64,000 nucleotides of DNA, from contig NZ_JAPVQY010000011.1 of assembly GCF_027257875.1 (NCBI RefSeq), positions 93,155 to 157,154 of the forward strand, given 5' to 3'. Positions 8,980 through 17,083 of the stretch are shown here, in pieces. The number at the start of each line of letters is the position of its first letter. Positions within the stretch are counted from its first letter, which is position 1. The stretch is from Burkholderia sp. IMCC1007 (lineage in GTDB: Bacteria; Pseudomonadota; Gammaproteobacteria; Burkholderiales; Burkholderiaceae). The notes beneath the pieces are model-generated. The model did no database searches. It worked only from the letters and a program-made list of their open reading frames with translations, and had not been told where the DNA came from. The position numbers were made by a program, and so were the translations under genes.

Positions 8980-9672
8980 TCAGTGCCGCGCGGGCAGCGA
9001 CAGGCGCTTTTCGTACCAGCGCTGGACCCATTCGAGGATCTGGCACAGCACCCAGTACACGGCCGCGGCGGCCAGGTACAGCGGCAGCGGCTGATAGGTC
9101 GCGGCGATCACTTCCTGCGCGCTGCGCAGCAGTTCGGTCACGGTGATCACCGACACGAGGGACGTGTCCTTGATCAGGCTGATCAGGCTGTTCGACAGGC
9201 TCGGCACCGCGATGCGCAGCGCCTGCGGGCCGATCACGTAACGCAGCGTCTGACTCCACGACAGCCCGAGGCTGTACGCGGCGAGCCATTGGCCGCGCGC
9301 GATGCCGTTGATCGCACCGCGCATGCTTTCGGACATGTAAGCGGCGACGTTCGCGGACAGCGCGATGACGCCGGCCGGCGTCGGGTCGAGGGAGATGCCG
9401 AGACTCGGCAGCCCGTAATAGATCACGAAGATCTGCACGAGCAGCGGCGTGCCGCGCATCAGGCTCACATAGCCGCGCGCGAGCCACGCGAGCGCGTTCA
9501 CCCAGATGCGCTCGAAGCCCTCGAGCGGTTCGCTTTGCCGGATGCCCATCATCGCGAGCACGACGGCGCCGAACAGGCCGAACACCATCGACAGCACGGC
9601 GAACTTGACGGTCAGGACGGCACCTTGTGCGAGCACGGGCAGCGATTGGACGAGCAGGGACGTTGTCGACAT
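8980..9672 (-). CDS. Polar amino acid (probably L-cystine) ABC transporter permease
   Basis: Inner-membrane permease of the His/Gln/cystine family. The 230-residue protein has about five hydrophobic segments and the conserved cytoplasmic loop EAA-type motif around AAYSLGLSWSQTLRYVIGPQALRIAVPSL. The family motif RGTPLLVQIF lies near residues 72-81. It is transcribed behind a periplasmic binding-protein gene most like cystine-binding FliY/TcyJ, so cystine is the best guess. No ATP-binding subunit gene is adjacent; one must be supplied from elsewhere. Confidence 0.88.
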   Translation of the reverse strand: MSTTSLLVQSLPVLAQGAVLTVKFAVLSMVFGLFGAVVLAMMGIRQSEPLEGFERIWVNALAWLARGYVSLMRGTPLLVQIFVIYYGLPSLGISLDPTPAGVIALSANVAAYMSESMRGAINGIARGQWLAAYSLGLSWSQTLRYVIGPQALRIAVPSLSNSLISLIKDTSLVSVITVTELLRSAQEVIAATYQPLPLYLAAAAVYWVLCQILEWVQRWYEKRLSLPARH

Positions 9673-9729
9673 GGAGTACGAAGCGGATGCGTGCGCGAAA
9701 GCGCAATCATAAACCGGACCAATAGAACA

Positions 9730-9780
9730 AAGGGCGGCATCGTTGCGGATGCCGCCCTTTCCGGCCCGCCGTCAGGCGGG
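9730..9780 (-). terminator. Tandem hairpins between binding-protein and permease genes
   Basis: Minus-strand transcription leaving the binding-protein gene meets CCCGCC/GGCGGG and then AAAGGGCGGCATC/GATGCCGCCCTTT. The second is a strong stem ending in TTT. It probably acts as an attenuator or 3'-end stabiliser that lets the binding protein be made in excess over the permease. Confidence 0.65.
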
Positions 9781-9794
9781 AAACAGAGGCGTGC

Positions 9795-10589
9795 TTACTT
9801 GATCGGTTTCGTCACGTCGATGCCGAACCACTTGTCCGAGATCTTCGTGAACGTGCCGTCGGCTTCGAGCTGCGCCATCGCGTCGTCGATCGCCTTCTGG
9901 AACTTCGGGTTGCCCTTCTTGAACGGGATGCCCGACGGATTCGCCGAACCGACGTTCGCGCCCGGGCGCAGCGGGAGTTGCGAGTTCTTCGTCAGGTACG
10001 CGAGCATCAGGCGATCGTTGAGCGCCGCGTCGAGACGGCCGGCCGCGAGGTCGCGCAGGTATTCGGGCGCGCCCGGATACGTCTTCACGTCGATGCCGGG
10101 CACCGATTTCGCCATGTCCATGTAGTTCGTGCCAAGCGCGACGCCGAGCTTCTTGCCCTTCAGGTCTTCCAGCGACTTGAACGCGCGCGTGTCGTCCTTG
10201 CGCTGGATCAACTGCGCGGACGAGTACGTGTACGCCGGCGAGAAGTCGAGCGTCTCCTTGCGCTTGTCGGTGATGCCGACCTGGTTGGCGATCACGTCGA
10301 ACTTGCCGGCCTGCAGGCCCGCGATGATGCCGCTCCATTCGGTCGTCACGAACTCGGCCTTCACGCCGAGCTTCGCGGCCACCGCCTTCGCGATGTCGAC
10401 GTCGAAGCCGACGAGCTCGCCTTGCGGGTTCTTCGAGTTGAACGGCGGGAACGTGCCTTCGAGGCCGACCCGCAGCGTGCCGCGCTGCTTCACCTGGTCG
10501 AGGAGGTCGGCCGCATGCGCGGTGGCCGCGGCGAACGACGTGCCGACCAGGCCGGCAACCAGCAACTTCTTCAGCAGCGAAACTTTCAT
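9795..10589 (-). CDS. Periplasmic polar amino acid (probably L-cystine) binding protein
   Basis: Captures an amino acid in the periplasm and delivers it to the permease encoded just downstream. The 264-residue precursor starts with a signal peptide (MKVSLLKKLLVAGLVG, cleavage after AHA near residue 24). The type II binding fold shows GTLRVGLEGTFPPFN, VGFDVDIAKAVA, DVIANQVGITDKRKETLDFS and GVALGTNYMDM, closest in memory to E. coli FliY/TcyJ. The ATG was chosen because it begins the signal peptide; the frame is open 23 codons further upstream. Confidence 0.9.
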   Translation of the reverse strand: MKVSLLKKLLVAGLVGTSFAAATAHAADLLDQVKQRGTLRVGLEGTFPPFNSKNPQGELVGFDVDIAKAVAAKLGVKAEFVTTEWSGIIAGLQAGKFDVIANQVGITDKRKETLDFSPAYTYSSAQLIQRKDDTRAFKSLEDLKGKKLGVALGTNYMDMAKSVPGIDVKTYPGAPEYLRDLAAGRLDAALNDRLMLAYLTKNSQLPLRPGANVGSANPSGIPFKKGNPKFQKAIDDAMAQLEADGTFTKISDKWFGIDVTKPIK

Positions 10590-10691
10590 CGTGTGAGCTT
10601 CCTTGCCCCAGCGGGGCTCATGATCCTGACTGTGCGATCGATGATAGTAAAAATGCAATCGATCATTAAATATCGTTTGTTTATGGCTATA

Positions 10692-11729
10692 TTACGCGGC
10701 GCGTTCGCGCGCGATGGCCTTCACGCACTCGGCGACCAGTGCCGGGCCGCGATAGATGAAGCCCGTGTACAGCTGGACAAGCGATGCGCCGGCCGCGAGT
10801 TTCGCGCGTGCGTCGTCGCCGGAGAAAATGCCGCCGACGCCGATGATCGGCACGGCGCTGCCGACTTGCGCATGCAGCTTGCGGATCACTTCGTTCGACG
10901 CGTCGAACACCGGGCGGCCCGACAGGCCGCCGGCTTCGTCCGCGTGCGGCAGACCCTGCACGGCTGCGCGCGACAGCGTGGTGTTGGTGGCGATGACCGC
11001 TTCGATCTTGTGGCGCAGCAGCGTGTCGCCGATTTCCTTGACCTGTTCGTCGTCGAGATCGGGGGCGATCTTCAGCGCGAGCGGCACGAGCTTGCCGTGC
11101 AGGTCGGCGAGGCGCTGCTGCTTGTCCTTCAGCGCGGCGAGCAGCGCGTCGAGTTCGCCCGCGCCTTGCAGCTGGCGCAGGTTCTTCGTGTTCGGCGACG
11201 AGATGTTGATCGTCACGTAGCTCGCGAACGGGTACACGCGTTCGAGGCAGTAGAGGTAATCCTCCGCCGCGCGCTCGATCGGCGTGTCGGCGTTCTTGCC
11301 GATGTTCAACCCGAGGATGCCGCGATAGCGGGCCGCCTGGACGTTCTTCACGAACTGGTCGACGCCATGGTTGTTGAAGCCCATCCGGTTGATCAGCGCG
11401 TCGGCCTGCGGCAGGCGGAACATCCGCGGGCGCGGGTTGCCCGGTTGCGGGCGCGGCGTGACCGTGCCGACTTCGATGAAGCCGAAACCGAGCGACGCAA
11501 GGCCGTCGATGGCCGCGCCGTCCTTGTCGAGGCCGGCCGCGAGGCCGACCGGGTTGCGGAACGTGAGCCCCATCACGGTGCGCGGGGCGTCGGGCACGCG
11601 GGCCGACAGCGCGCAGGCGAGGCCCGTGCGGCCGGCCGCGCCGAGCGCGCGCAGCGTGAGGTGGTGAGCGTCTTCCGCATCCATCTTGAACAGGGATGCG
11701 CGGGCCAGCGGATAGAGGGAACTGAACAC
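10692..11729 (-). CDS. pyrD: Dihydroorotate dehydrogenase (quinone), class 2
   Basis: Membrane-associated flavoenzyme of pyrimidine synthesis that oxidises dihydroorotate to orotate with quinone. The 345-residue protein has the class 2 N-terminal helix region ([23 protein letters not shown]), FMN-binding segments [13 protein letters not shown] and [24 protein letters not shown], and NRMGFNN. GTG at MFSSLYPL is preferred since class 2 enzymes begin there; an ATG 33 nt upstream would add [11 protein letters not shown]. It follows bpt on the same strand with a gap of about 180 bp. Confidence 0.94.
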   Translation of the reverse strand: MFSSLYPLARASLFKMDAEDAHHLTLRALGAAGRTGLACALSARVPDAPRTVMGLTFRNPVGLAAGLDKDGAAIDGLASLGFGFIEVGTVTPRPQPGNPRPRMFRLPQADALINRMGFNNHGVDQFVKNVQAARYRGILGLNIGKNADTPIERAAEDYLYCLERVYPFASYVTINISSPNTKNLRQLQGAGELDALLAALKDKQQRLADLHGKLVPLALKIAPDLDDEQVKEIGDTLLRHKIEAVIATNTTLSRAAVQGLPHADEAGGLSGRPVFDASNEVIRKLHAQVGSAVPIIGVGGIFSGDDARAKLAAGASLVQLYTGFIYRGPALVAECVKAIARERAA

Positions 11730-11908
11730 GGGAATTGGGCGGACGGCCGGAATGAATGACAACCCGCTATTTTACCGGGAGTTGCGCGGCAAGGGCGGGG
11801 TTCGGTTCGCGGGCGCCCGTGGCATGCGTCGTGCGCGGTGCGACAGCCCTTTCATCGAGCACGGACGATGCCCGTTGCGGGAGCTGTGCCGCGTCGCCCG
11901 CACGCGCG

Positions 11909-12739
11909 TCAGCTCGATCCGGAATGCCCGCCGGGCAGCGGCGCGCGGGCGAGCGCGGCGTCCACCGGCGGCAGGTCGACGCGATCCGGATCGAGTATCT
12001 TCCAGCGGCCGTCGAGCAACCCTTCGAGCGGATGGAAGTTCGCCTTGTACGCCATCTTCGGGCTCTCGCGGATCCAGTAGCCGAGATACACGTACGGCAG
12101 GCCGAGGCTCTTCGCCTGCTCGATCTGCCACAGGATGTTGTAGGTGCCGTAGCTCGTGTGCTCGTCGTCGGGTTCGAAGAACGTGTAGACCGACGACAGC
12201 CCGTCGCCGAGGATGTCGATCATGCTGACCATGCGCAGCTTGCCGGGCTCGCCGCCCGGTGCGTCGAGGTCGCGGAATTCCACGAGGCGCGAATTGATCC
12301 GGCTTTGCAGCAGGAACTGCTCGTACTGGTCGCGGCTGTCGCGATCCATGCCGCCGCCGGCATGACGCGCCGACTGGTAGCGCATGTACAGCGCGTAGTG
12401 TTCCTCGTCGTAGTGCAGCGGCGAGACCGTCGCGACGAGCGAGCGGTGCCGCTTCCACATCCGGCGCTGCGTGCGCGATGGCGTGAACGCGCCGACGGGC
12501 ACGCGCACGGGGACGCATGCGCGGCAGCCGTCGCAGTACGGGCGATAGGTGAACACGCCCGAGCGGCGGAAGCCGGCCTTCACGAGCTCGGTATAGATGT
12601 CGGAGTTGATCAGATGGCTCGGCGTCGCGACCTGCGAGCGTGCGATGCGGCCGTCCAGATAGCTGCACGGATAGGGCGCCGTTGCATAGAATTGCAACGC
12701 CGAAAGCGGTGAAAGCGGCAGCTCAGTCGGGTGAGTCAT
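11909..12739 (-). CDS. bpt: Aspartate/glutamate leucyltransferase (Bpt)
   Basis: Transfers leucine from Leu-tRNA to N-terminal Asp or Glu of proteins, marking them for ClpAP degradation by the N-end rule. The 276-residue protein carries the N-terminal cysteine cluster (C25, then [10 protein letters not shown] with C69, C72, C75) and the C-terminal GNAT-like fold including [28 protein letters not shown]. Its first 61 codons lie in a 408-bp sequence duplicated at 18002-18409, so this copy sits at one edge of an inserted element. Before insertion aat would have been directly upstream. Confidence 0.94.
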   Translation of the reverse strand: MTHPTELPLSPLSALQFYATAPYPCSYLDGRIARSQVATPSHLINSDIYTELVKAGFRRSGVFTYRPYCDGCRACVPVRVPVGAFTPSRTQRRMWKRHRSLVATVSPLHYDEEHYALYMRYQSARHAGGGMDRDSRDQYEQFLLQSRINSRLVEFRDLDAPGGEPGKLRMVSMIDILGDGLSSVYTFFEPDDEHTSYGTYNILWQIEQAKSLGLPYVYLGYWIRESPKMAYKANFHPLEGLLDGRWKILDPDRVDLPPVDAALARAPLPGGHSGSS

Positions 12740-12965
12740 GGGCAGCTCTCGATGCGGGGAAGGAGTGCCGCGCTAGCGCTCGATCCCGGAGGGCGCCGCC
12801 GGTTCGGCGGGGCCCGTCAGCGCGGCGAGCACGCGCTTGTCGAACTGCCACGGAATCGGCGGTTCGGTTACCGCGCGACGCACGTGAGCGACAAAGGCCT
12901 TGCGTGCGATCTCGCGGCCACCGAGCGACGCTAGATGCGACGTATTCTGCTGGCAGTCTATCATC
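12558..12965. repeat. Left copy of a 408-bp direct repeat flanking the integrative element
   Basis: This segment covers the first 61 codons of bpt, the bpt-aat spacer and the last about 63 codons of aat. It recurs in the same orientation at 18002-18409, offset 5,444 bp. Reading base by base I find two differences: C/T at 12632/18076 and G/T at 12807/18251. Homology stops abruptly at both ends. Confidence 0.95.
12773..12964 (-). pseudogene. aat: Displaced 3' fragment of aat
   Basis: Encodes the last 63 residues of leucyl/phenylalanyl-tRNA-protein transferase ([20 protein letters not shown] to the stop) with no upstream part. It is cut off at the element boundary at 12965. The intact aat lies at 18217-18981 and differs in this region by one codon (Ala here, Asp there, in ALTGP[A/D]EP). 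Probably not expressed as a functional protein. Confidence 0.92.
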
Positions 12966-13088
12966 GTCTGCCATCAAAAAACCGTTAAAAATCAGTAGCT
13001 TAATCAATCAGTTTTGTCAGATTTCCTGGCTGACTGGTTACGAAACTGGCTACAACAAAAGTAACATGAAAACGGGGCTAAATACATC

Positions 13089-14267
13089 ATGTCTAGACTC
13101 AACAATAGGCTCATCGAACGAGCCCGGCCAACCAAGAATAAGGGGGACACGTTCCTCTCAGACGGTGATGGACTGGTGTTGCGGGTGTCTCGGACGGGCA
13201 CGAAGACGTTCTGCTTTCGCTATTCCTGGGGCGAGAAGCGCCGCCTCATGACCCTCGGGCCATACCCACTGATGCTGTTGCCCGCGGCACGAGAATTGGC
13301 CGCAGCGGCGCGGCAGAAGCTTTTCGATGGCGTCGATCCGATGGAGGGGCTGACGGGGCATCTAACTCTCGAGCGGGCGCCTGAGCAGGCAGTCGTCACG
13401 GTTCGAACGATGGCAGCGGATCGGACAGAGCAATATGCCAAGCCGACCTATAAGCGACAGCGCACGCAGCTTCAAATGGTCGAGAAGGACATCCTGCCCG
13501 TCATCGGTGATCGGCCGGTGAGTTGGATCACGCCGACCGACACTGCCGCGGTCATCACCAAGGTCGTTGCTCGCGGGGCTCGCGTGAAGGCGAACCGCGT
13601 GCTGTCGCTCATGAAAACGATATTCGGCTGGGCCAAAGAGCGTGGTTACATTGCTGAAATGCCCGTGCTGATGACTCGGCGGAGCGCCGGCGGCCGGGAG
13701 AAGGGCAAGAACCGCCAACTCACGGTAGATGAGATCCGGACAGCCTGGCTGGCTCTGGACAATCATGCTGGGATGATGAACTGGCGCACGAAGCGTGCTC
13801 TGCAACTCATCATCCTCACTGCGCAGCGGCCAGGTGAGGTGGCTGCGATGCAGTGGGATCACATTGACCTCCAGAAACGCTTGTGGGTGTTGCCGGCGGA
13901 GGTCGTTAAGTCGGACCGTGACCATATCGTCCACTTGTCGGATCCGGTAATTGCGATTCTCAATGAAGCGTGGAGCGTCAGTGCAGGCGAACGGTATGTG
14001 ATGCCCGGCAATAAGGGAAAGAGAAAAGTTGATCGCCCTACCGGCACGCAGACACTATCGAAGGCGCTGCTGGACATGTTCGCTGCCGGGGAGTTCAAGG
14101 GCATTCGCAAGTTCACCCCGCACGATCTTCGACGAACCGCGGCGTCGCGCATGGGCGATATGAGCATTCACGCGCACATCATTGAGAAGATCCTCAATCA
14201 CCGTATGAAGGGGGTTCTGGCGATCTACAACCATGCCGACTATCTCTCCGAGCGAAGCCGCGCTTGA
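13089..14267 (+). CDS. Tyrosine integrase of the element (P4/DUF4102 type)
   Basis: Recombinase expected to integrate the element into the bpt-aat region. The 392-residue protein has a DUF4102 N-terminus (DGDGLVLRVSRTGTKTF, LMTLGPYPLM) and catalytic residues R247 (TAQRPGEVAAMQW), H345 and R348 (PHDLRRTAASRMG), H371 and Y380 (ILNHRMKGVLAIYNHADY). It begins 124 bp from the end of the left repeat. The C-terminus looks frameshifted: after SERSRA the frame ends at TGA, while another frame continues as EAWGRRVAEEVARTEDAAA to a TAA at 14323, the typical tail of this family. The loss affects only the tail beyond the tyrosine, so activity is plausible. Confidence 0.93.
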   Translation: MSRLNNRLIERARPTKNKGDTFLSDGDGLVLRVSRTGTKTFCFRYSWGEKRRLMTLGPYPLMLLPAARELAAAARQKLFDGVDPMEGLTGHLTLERAPEQAVVTVRTMAADRTEQYAKPTYKRQRTQLQMVEKDILPVIGDRPVSWITPTDTAAVITKVVARGARVKANRVLSLMKTIFGWAKERGYIAEMPVLMTRRSAGGREKGKNRQLTVDEIRTAWLALDNHAGMMNWRTKRALQLIILTAQRPGEVAAMQWDHIDLQKRLWVLPAEVVKSDRDHIVHLSDPVIAILNEAWSVSAGERYVMPGNKGKRKVDRPTGTQTLSKALLDMFAAGEFKGIRKFTPHDLRRTAASRMGDMSIHAHIIEKILNHRMKGVLAIYNHADYLSERSRA

Positions 14268-14462
14268 GGCATGGGGGCGCAGGGTCGCAGAGGAGGTCGC
14301 ACGGACGGAGGATGCGGCGGCGTAACGGTGTGTCCGGCCATGCACGAATTTGAGATGCCTGTTTGCGAATGTCACTTAAAGTTAAGTCGCGTTCTGCTAT
14401 CTCGACAGACGGCAGTTCCCCGGGTAAACAGTCAGACAATTAGAAATTGAGAGGGCCACCAA

Positions 14463-14894
14463 TTGAAACGGAACTATCTCCGGGTGGGCGATCATTCGTC
14501 TACCGGCGGCACAGTCGTGGATGCGATCCCGACGATGAGTTGCGAAGGAGTCGGACTGACCTTCGTCGGTGCCAAGGTCACCTGTCCCGCGTGCAAGCAG
14601 ATTGGCGTCATCGTTGCCGAGGGTCCACGCTGGCCTGGCGACCTCATGGGGCACCAAGCCGCACTAGAAGGCGACAAGGTAGTTTGCGGGTGCAGTCCGC
14701 GACCCACGATGATCGCCTCGCAGTCGGATATGTTTCAGTCGTTCGAGTCGGACGTACTCCACGACATGGGATTTACCGCGGCCGGCGTTCAGCGCGCGCT
14801 CGATACTGGAACTCCGCAGCCATCGGCGGGATTCTGTCTCTCTTGCATGCTCGCTGCGGCGAAGAATGCGGCGGCGATGGTTGTTCGTGGGTGA
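14463..14894 (+). CDS. PAAR-domain protein, T6SS spike tip
   Basis: PAAR proteins sharpen the VgrG spike of the type Vi secretion apparatus and carry effectors. The 143-residue product starts at TTG (MKRNYLRVGDHSSTGG), with GAGAGGG upstream at usable spacing. It shows the PAAR repeats around RVGDHSSTGGTVVDA and GAKVTCPACKQIGVIVAEG, with candidate zinc ligands H11, C41, C44, H64, C75 and C77. The tail (about 85-143) has no recognised domain. It heads a tightly packed row of five same-strand genes, and the order PAAR, DUF4123, small protein, nuclease, immunity indicates that it carries the downstream toxin. Confidence 0.85.
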   Translation: MKRNYLRVGDHSSTGGTVVDAIPTMSCEGVGLTFVGAKVTCPACKQIGVIVAEGPRWPGDLMGHQAALEGDKVVCGCSPRPTMIASQSDMFQSFESDVLHDMGFTAAGVQRALDTGTPQPSAGFCLSCMLAAAKNAAAMVVRG

Positions 14895-14900
14895 CGCGCC

Positions 14901-15398
14901 GTGAGCATTCAGGTCATATTCTCCGCGTGGCAACAGCGAGCCAGTCTCCCCGTGCGCCTGTTCGCGCTCATCGACGGCTTGCTGTATTCCGAGGTAGCTG
15001 GAACTGCGCCGAAGCGAGTCGATGGATCAGCAATGGCACTGCTCGACGCGACGCCCGATGCTTCGCTCGCCGACGCTGGCCCCTGGCTGTTCGATGTTGA
15101 GAGAGCCGGCACAGACGCAGGAAGCACACTTACAAAATTGGCACAGAGCGAATACGGGGTGAACTGGATCGTCAGCGCCTATCAGCCAATCCAACTCGCG
15201 AGCGAGCTCCGTGATCGACTGGACGCGACGTTGCCCGACGGTCGATCGGCGATGCTTCGCTACTACGATGCGCGAGTCATGCGGCACTTCGCTCCGGCGC
15301 TCAGCTCAACCGAACTTCCGATGTTCTTCTCGCCAATGTTCGATTGGCTGATCGAGATTGACGGACAGCTTTTCAGGGCACACCCGTATGCCACTTAA
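14901..15398 (+). CDS. DUF4123 T6SS effector chaperone (Tap/TEC type)
   Basis: DUF4123 proteins load a cognate effector on VgrG or PAAR before secretion and are not themselves secreted. The 165-residue protein starts at GTG six bases after the PAAR stop. Family features are ALIDGLLYSEV near the N-terminus, AGPWLFDVE in the middle, and a late segment with LRYYDARVMRHFAPAL, the characteristic arginine-rich 'YDPRV' type block. In the P. aeruginosa tseT cluster the equivalent protein is TecT. The stop overlaps the next start by 11 nt, indicating coupled translation. Confidence 0.85.
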   Translation: MSIQVIFSAWQQRASLPVRLFALIDGLLYSEVAGTAPKRVDGSAMALLDATPDASLADAGPWLFDVERAGTDAGSTLTKLAQSEYGVNWIVSAYQPIQLASELRDRLDATLPDGRSAMLRYYDARVMRHFAPALSSTELPMFFSPMFDWLIEIDGQLFRAHPYAT

Positions 15399-15858
15399 CC
15401 TGACTCCGACTCATCTTTCTGCGCTCGCGGAGGGCGAAGCACGCAACTTCGTCGACGGCGTGCGGCGCGATCTGATCAAAGCGGATCCAGCATTGGCGCA
15501 AGACATCGATCTCCACAACCGACTGTGGGAGGCATATCAGGCCGCTCGCGGGATCGGCATCAAAGAGAGCGAACACTTCGTCCAATTCCTGAAGGTCGAG
15601 GCATATTCGCCGGGGTTCTATACGAAGCCAGCGACGCGAGCATGGCTGACGAAACCCGGTCGAAGCGCAGACGAGCGTTTCCACGTCTACGTCCAAGAGA
15701 TAACTTGGCGATCACAGCATCCGGATAGTCTCAAAGGAGCACCGAATGGCAGCAGCGTTATTCCCCGTAGTGACAGCAGCAGCAGCGGAGGTGGGGCCGG
15801 CATTGTCGGCTATTGGCGCCGCATTGTTGGGAGGGGCGGCAGTAGCGGGCGTAGCTAG
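15388..15858 (+). CDS. Probable co-chaperone of the T6SS nuclease (co-TecT position)
   Basis: A 156-residue protein beginning MPLNLTPTHLSALAEGEA. I recognise no domain. Its placement between a DUF4123 chaperone and a Tox-REase-5 toxin matches co-TecT in the published P. aeruginosa PAAR4-TecT-co-TecT-TseT system, so co-chaperone function is inferred from synteny. The first about 119 residues look like normal coding sequence (helical, charged); the last about 37, low-complexity Ser/Gly/Arg, are read out of frame with the toxin N-terminus. The overlap is 113 nt, long for bacteria. The gene overlaps its upstream neighbour by 11 nt. Confidence 0.7.
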   Translation: MPLNLTPTHLSALAEGEARNFVDGVRRDLIKADPALAQDIDLHNRLWEAYQAARGIGIKESEHFVQFLKVEAYSPGFYTKPATRAWLTKPGRSADERFHVYVQEITWRSQHPDSLKGAPNGSSVIPRSDSSSSGGGAGIVGYWRRIVGRGGSSGRS

Positions 15859-16351
15859 TATATCGGGCAGCACTGCGCAGACGAAGGAAGACGCGAAGAC
15901 CGAGTCCAGAACAATCTCCGATTCGACGAAGCCATGCAAGAAGTGCCCGCCCGAAAATACCGGCAGGAAGGTTCGAAACGACCACGGGGTCAACTGGCCG
16001 GCGTATCAGTATCAGGCTAGAGTGACCGGCTTCGCCTACGACACCGAAGGGTGCCACTGGAGCGAAGAGTGGGAGTGGCTTGGCATCGACTTTGATGGCT
16101 TCAAGCCAGAGGAGTGTTTGCTGCAGGAGGCGAAGGGGAACGACGATCAGTTCCTGGATGGTTCAATTCCCGGAGCCGACGAATTCTTCAAGGGCTTCCC
16201 GAAGATGATGAAGACCGTTGTGACGCGCGCGGTTCGTGTGAAGGCGAATCCGCCTACGAGGCTGCGGTATTATTTTCAAGGGCGCTTGACCTATCAGAAG
16301 ATGGCGCCCGGACTGAAGAAGCTCAAAGTCGAGTCCGAATATCTTCCGTAA
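15746..16351 (+). CDS. Tox-REase-5 nuclease toxin, T6SS effector (TseT-like)
   Basis: Predicted antibacterial DNase with a restriction-endonuclease fold. The 201-residue protein opens with an Ala/Gly-rich hydrophobic stretch (about 1-45), then KPCKKCPP (C64, C67) and the Tox-REase-5 core from about 75 to 195: YQARVTGF, EEWEWLGIDFDGF with D115 and D117, and LLQEAKGNDDQF with the E128-x-K130 pair expected at the active site, ending in LRYYFQGRLTYQ. AAAGGAG lies 5-10 nt before the ATG and fixes the start. It follows PAAR and DUF4123 genes and precedes a probable immunity gene. Activity and target are inferred from the family. Confidence 0.85.
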   Translation: MAAALFPVVTAAAAEVGPALSAIGAALLGGAAVAGVASISGSTAQTKEDAKTESRTISDSTKPCKKCPPENTGRKVRNDHGVNWPAYQYQARVTGFAYDTEGCHWSEEWEWLGIDFDGFKPEECLLQEAKGNDDQFLDGSIPGADEFFKGFPKMMKTVVTRAVRVKANPPTRLRYYFQGRLTYQKMAPGLKKLKVESEYLP

Positions 16352-16360
16352 GCATTTGCC

Positions 16361-17083
16361 ATGAAAATCGAGTGCACTATCAAAGGCGGCGGCATTCCGC
16401 CGGCTGACTTCAACCAAACGTTGCAGAAGATCGGAGCGGTTATCGATGTCATCGCCGCGGGCGAACCGGCGCTTTCGCGATCAGCCTGGCGCATGCAAGG
16501 TGATTCGCTTGAAGAGGCACAAAGCAGCGTCGTCTACCAAGTCGATGGCACTCCGAGCCCGTCCGCGATCGAGGAACTTCGAAACGAGCTTGGCGGCGAT
16601 GATGTTGCATCGTTCGGGATCTGGGGTGGCGAGGTCCGCAAGGAATTTGGCGCGTCCGTTGAAGTTCTTGCCTGCGGAGGGGAGTTCTCGGACACAGTCA
16701 CGATCAACGCTCGAGGCGCGTTTATTGATGAGAGCAAAGATCGGGTAGCGGCTGTCGTTGCCCGAGTGGCGCTCGAATTTGCCCCTGCCGTAATTTCAGC
16801 GGCACCGAAAGGCTACGAAGAGAAGCAGGCGTTCGACGATCGTCCTGGTGTTGGTTGGATGCTGTATCTGCCAGTCGAGTTGACGGTTCAGCAAGTCCCT
16901 GAGGCGCAGGAGCTTATTCCGGTTACCGGTGCTGATGGAAAGAAGCGGCTCGGGACTATCGTCGTCAGCATCAAGGATGAGCCATTCTCCGTCGACAACG
17001 AGGAACACCTGACGGTCGCGCACAACGTCGAAGTGCGGCTCATATCGATGGACCTGCTGCCGTTGCTCGGCGAGATTGGCTAG
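16361..17083 (+). CDS. Probable immunity protein for the nuclease (Imm52-like, TsiT position)
   Basis: The 240-residue protein (MKIECTIKGGGIPPADF) begins nine bases after the toxin stop, where cognate immunity genes sit. Its features fit Imm52, a family linked to Tox-REase-5 toxins: an early AWRMQGDSLEEAQ segment, a middle VAAVVARVALEF helix and a late VGWMLYLPVELT stretch. There is no signal peptide, as expected for an inhibitor of a cytoplasmic nuclease. The family assignment is from recalled resemblance; the functional role is supported mainly by position. Confidence 0.75.
   Translation: MKIECTIKGGGIPPADFNQTLQKIGAVIDVIAAGEPALSRSAWRMQGDSLEEAQSSVVYQVDGTPSPSAIEELRNELGGDDVASFGIWGGEVRKEFGASVEVLACGGEFSDTVTINARGAFIDESKDRVAAVVARVALEFAPAVISAAPKGYEEKQAFDDRPGVGWMLYLPVELTVQQVPEAQELIPVTGADGKKRLGTIVVSIKDEPFSVDNEEHLTVAHNVEVRLISMDLLPLLGEIG

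Noticed and set aside
8200..10125. A long plus-strand frame over the oxidoreductase end and the cystine transporter genes
   Set aside because: Composition is Arg-rich without any domain, and it overlaps three well-supported genes on both strands.
10610..10680. Two ATCGAT-containing 9-mers upstream of the cystine-binding protein gene
   Set aside because: They match as a direct repeat at only 8 of 9 positions and do not form a clear operator.
9978..11759. A plus-strand frame of about 590 codons opposite pyrD
   Set aside because: A GC-bias shadow of pyrD and the binding-protein gene; no domain and no ribosome binding site.
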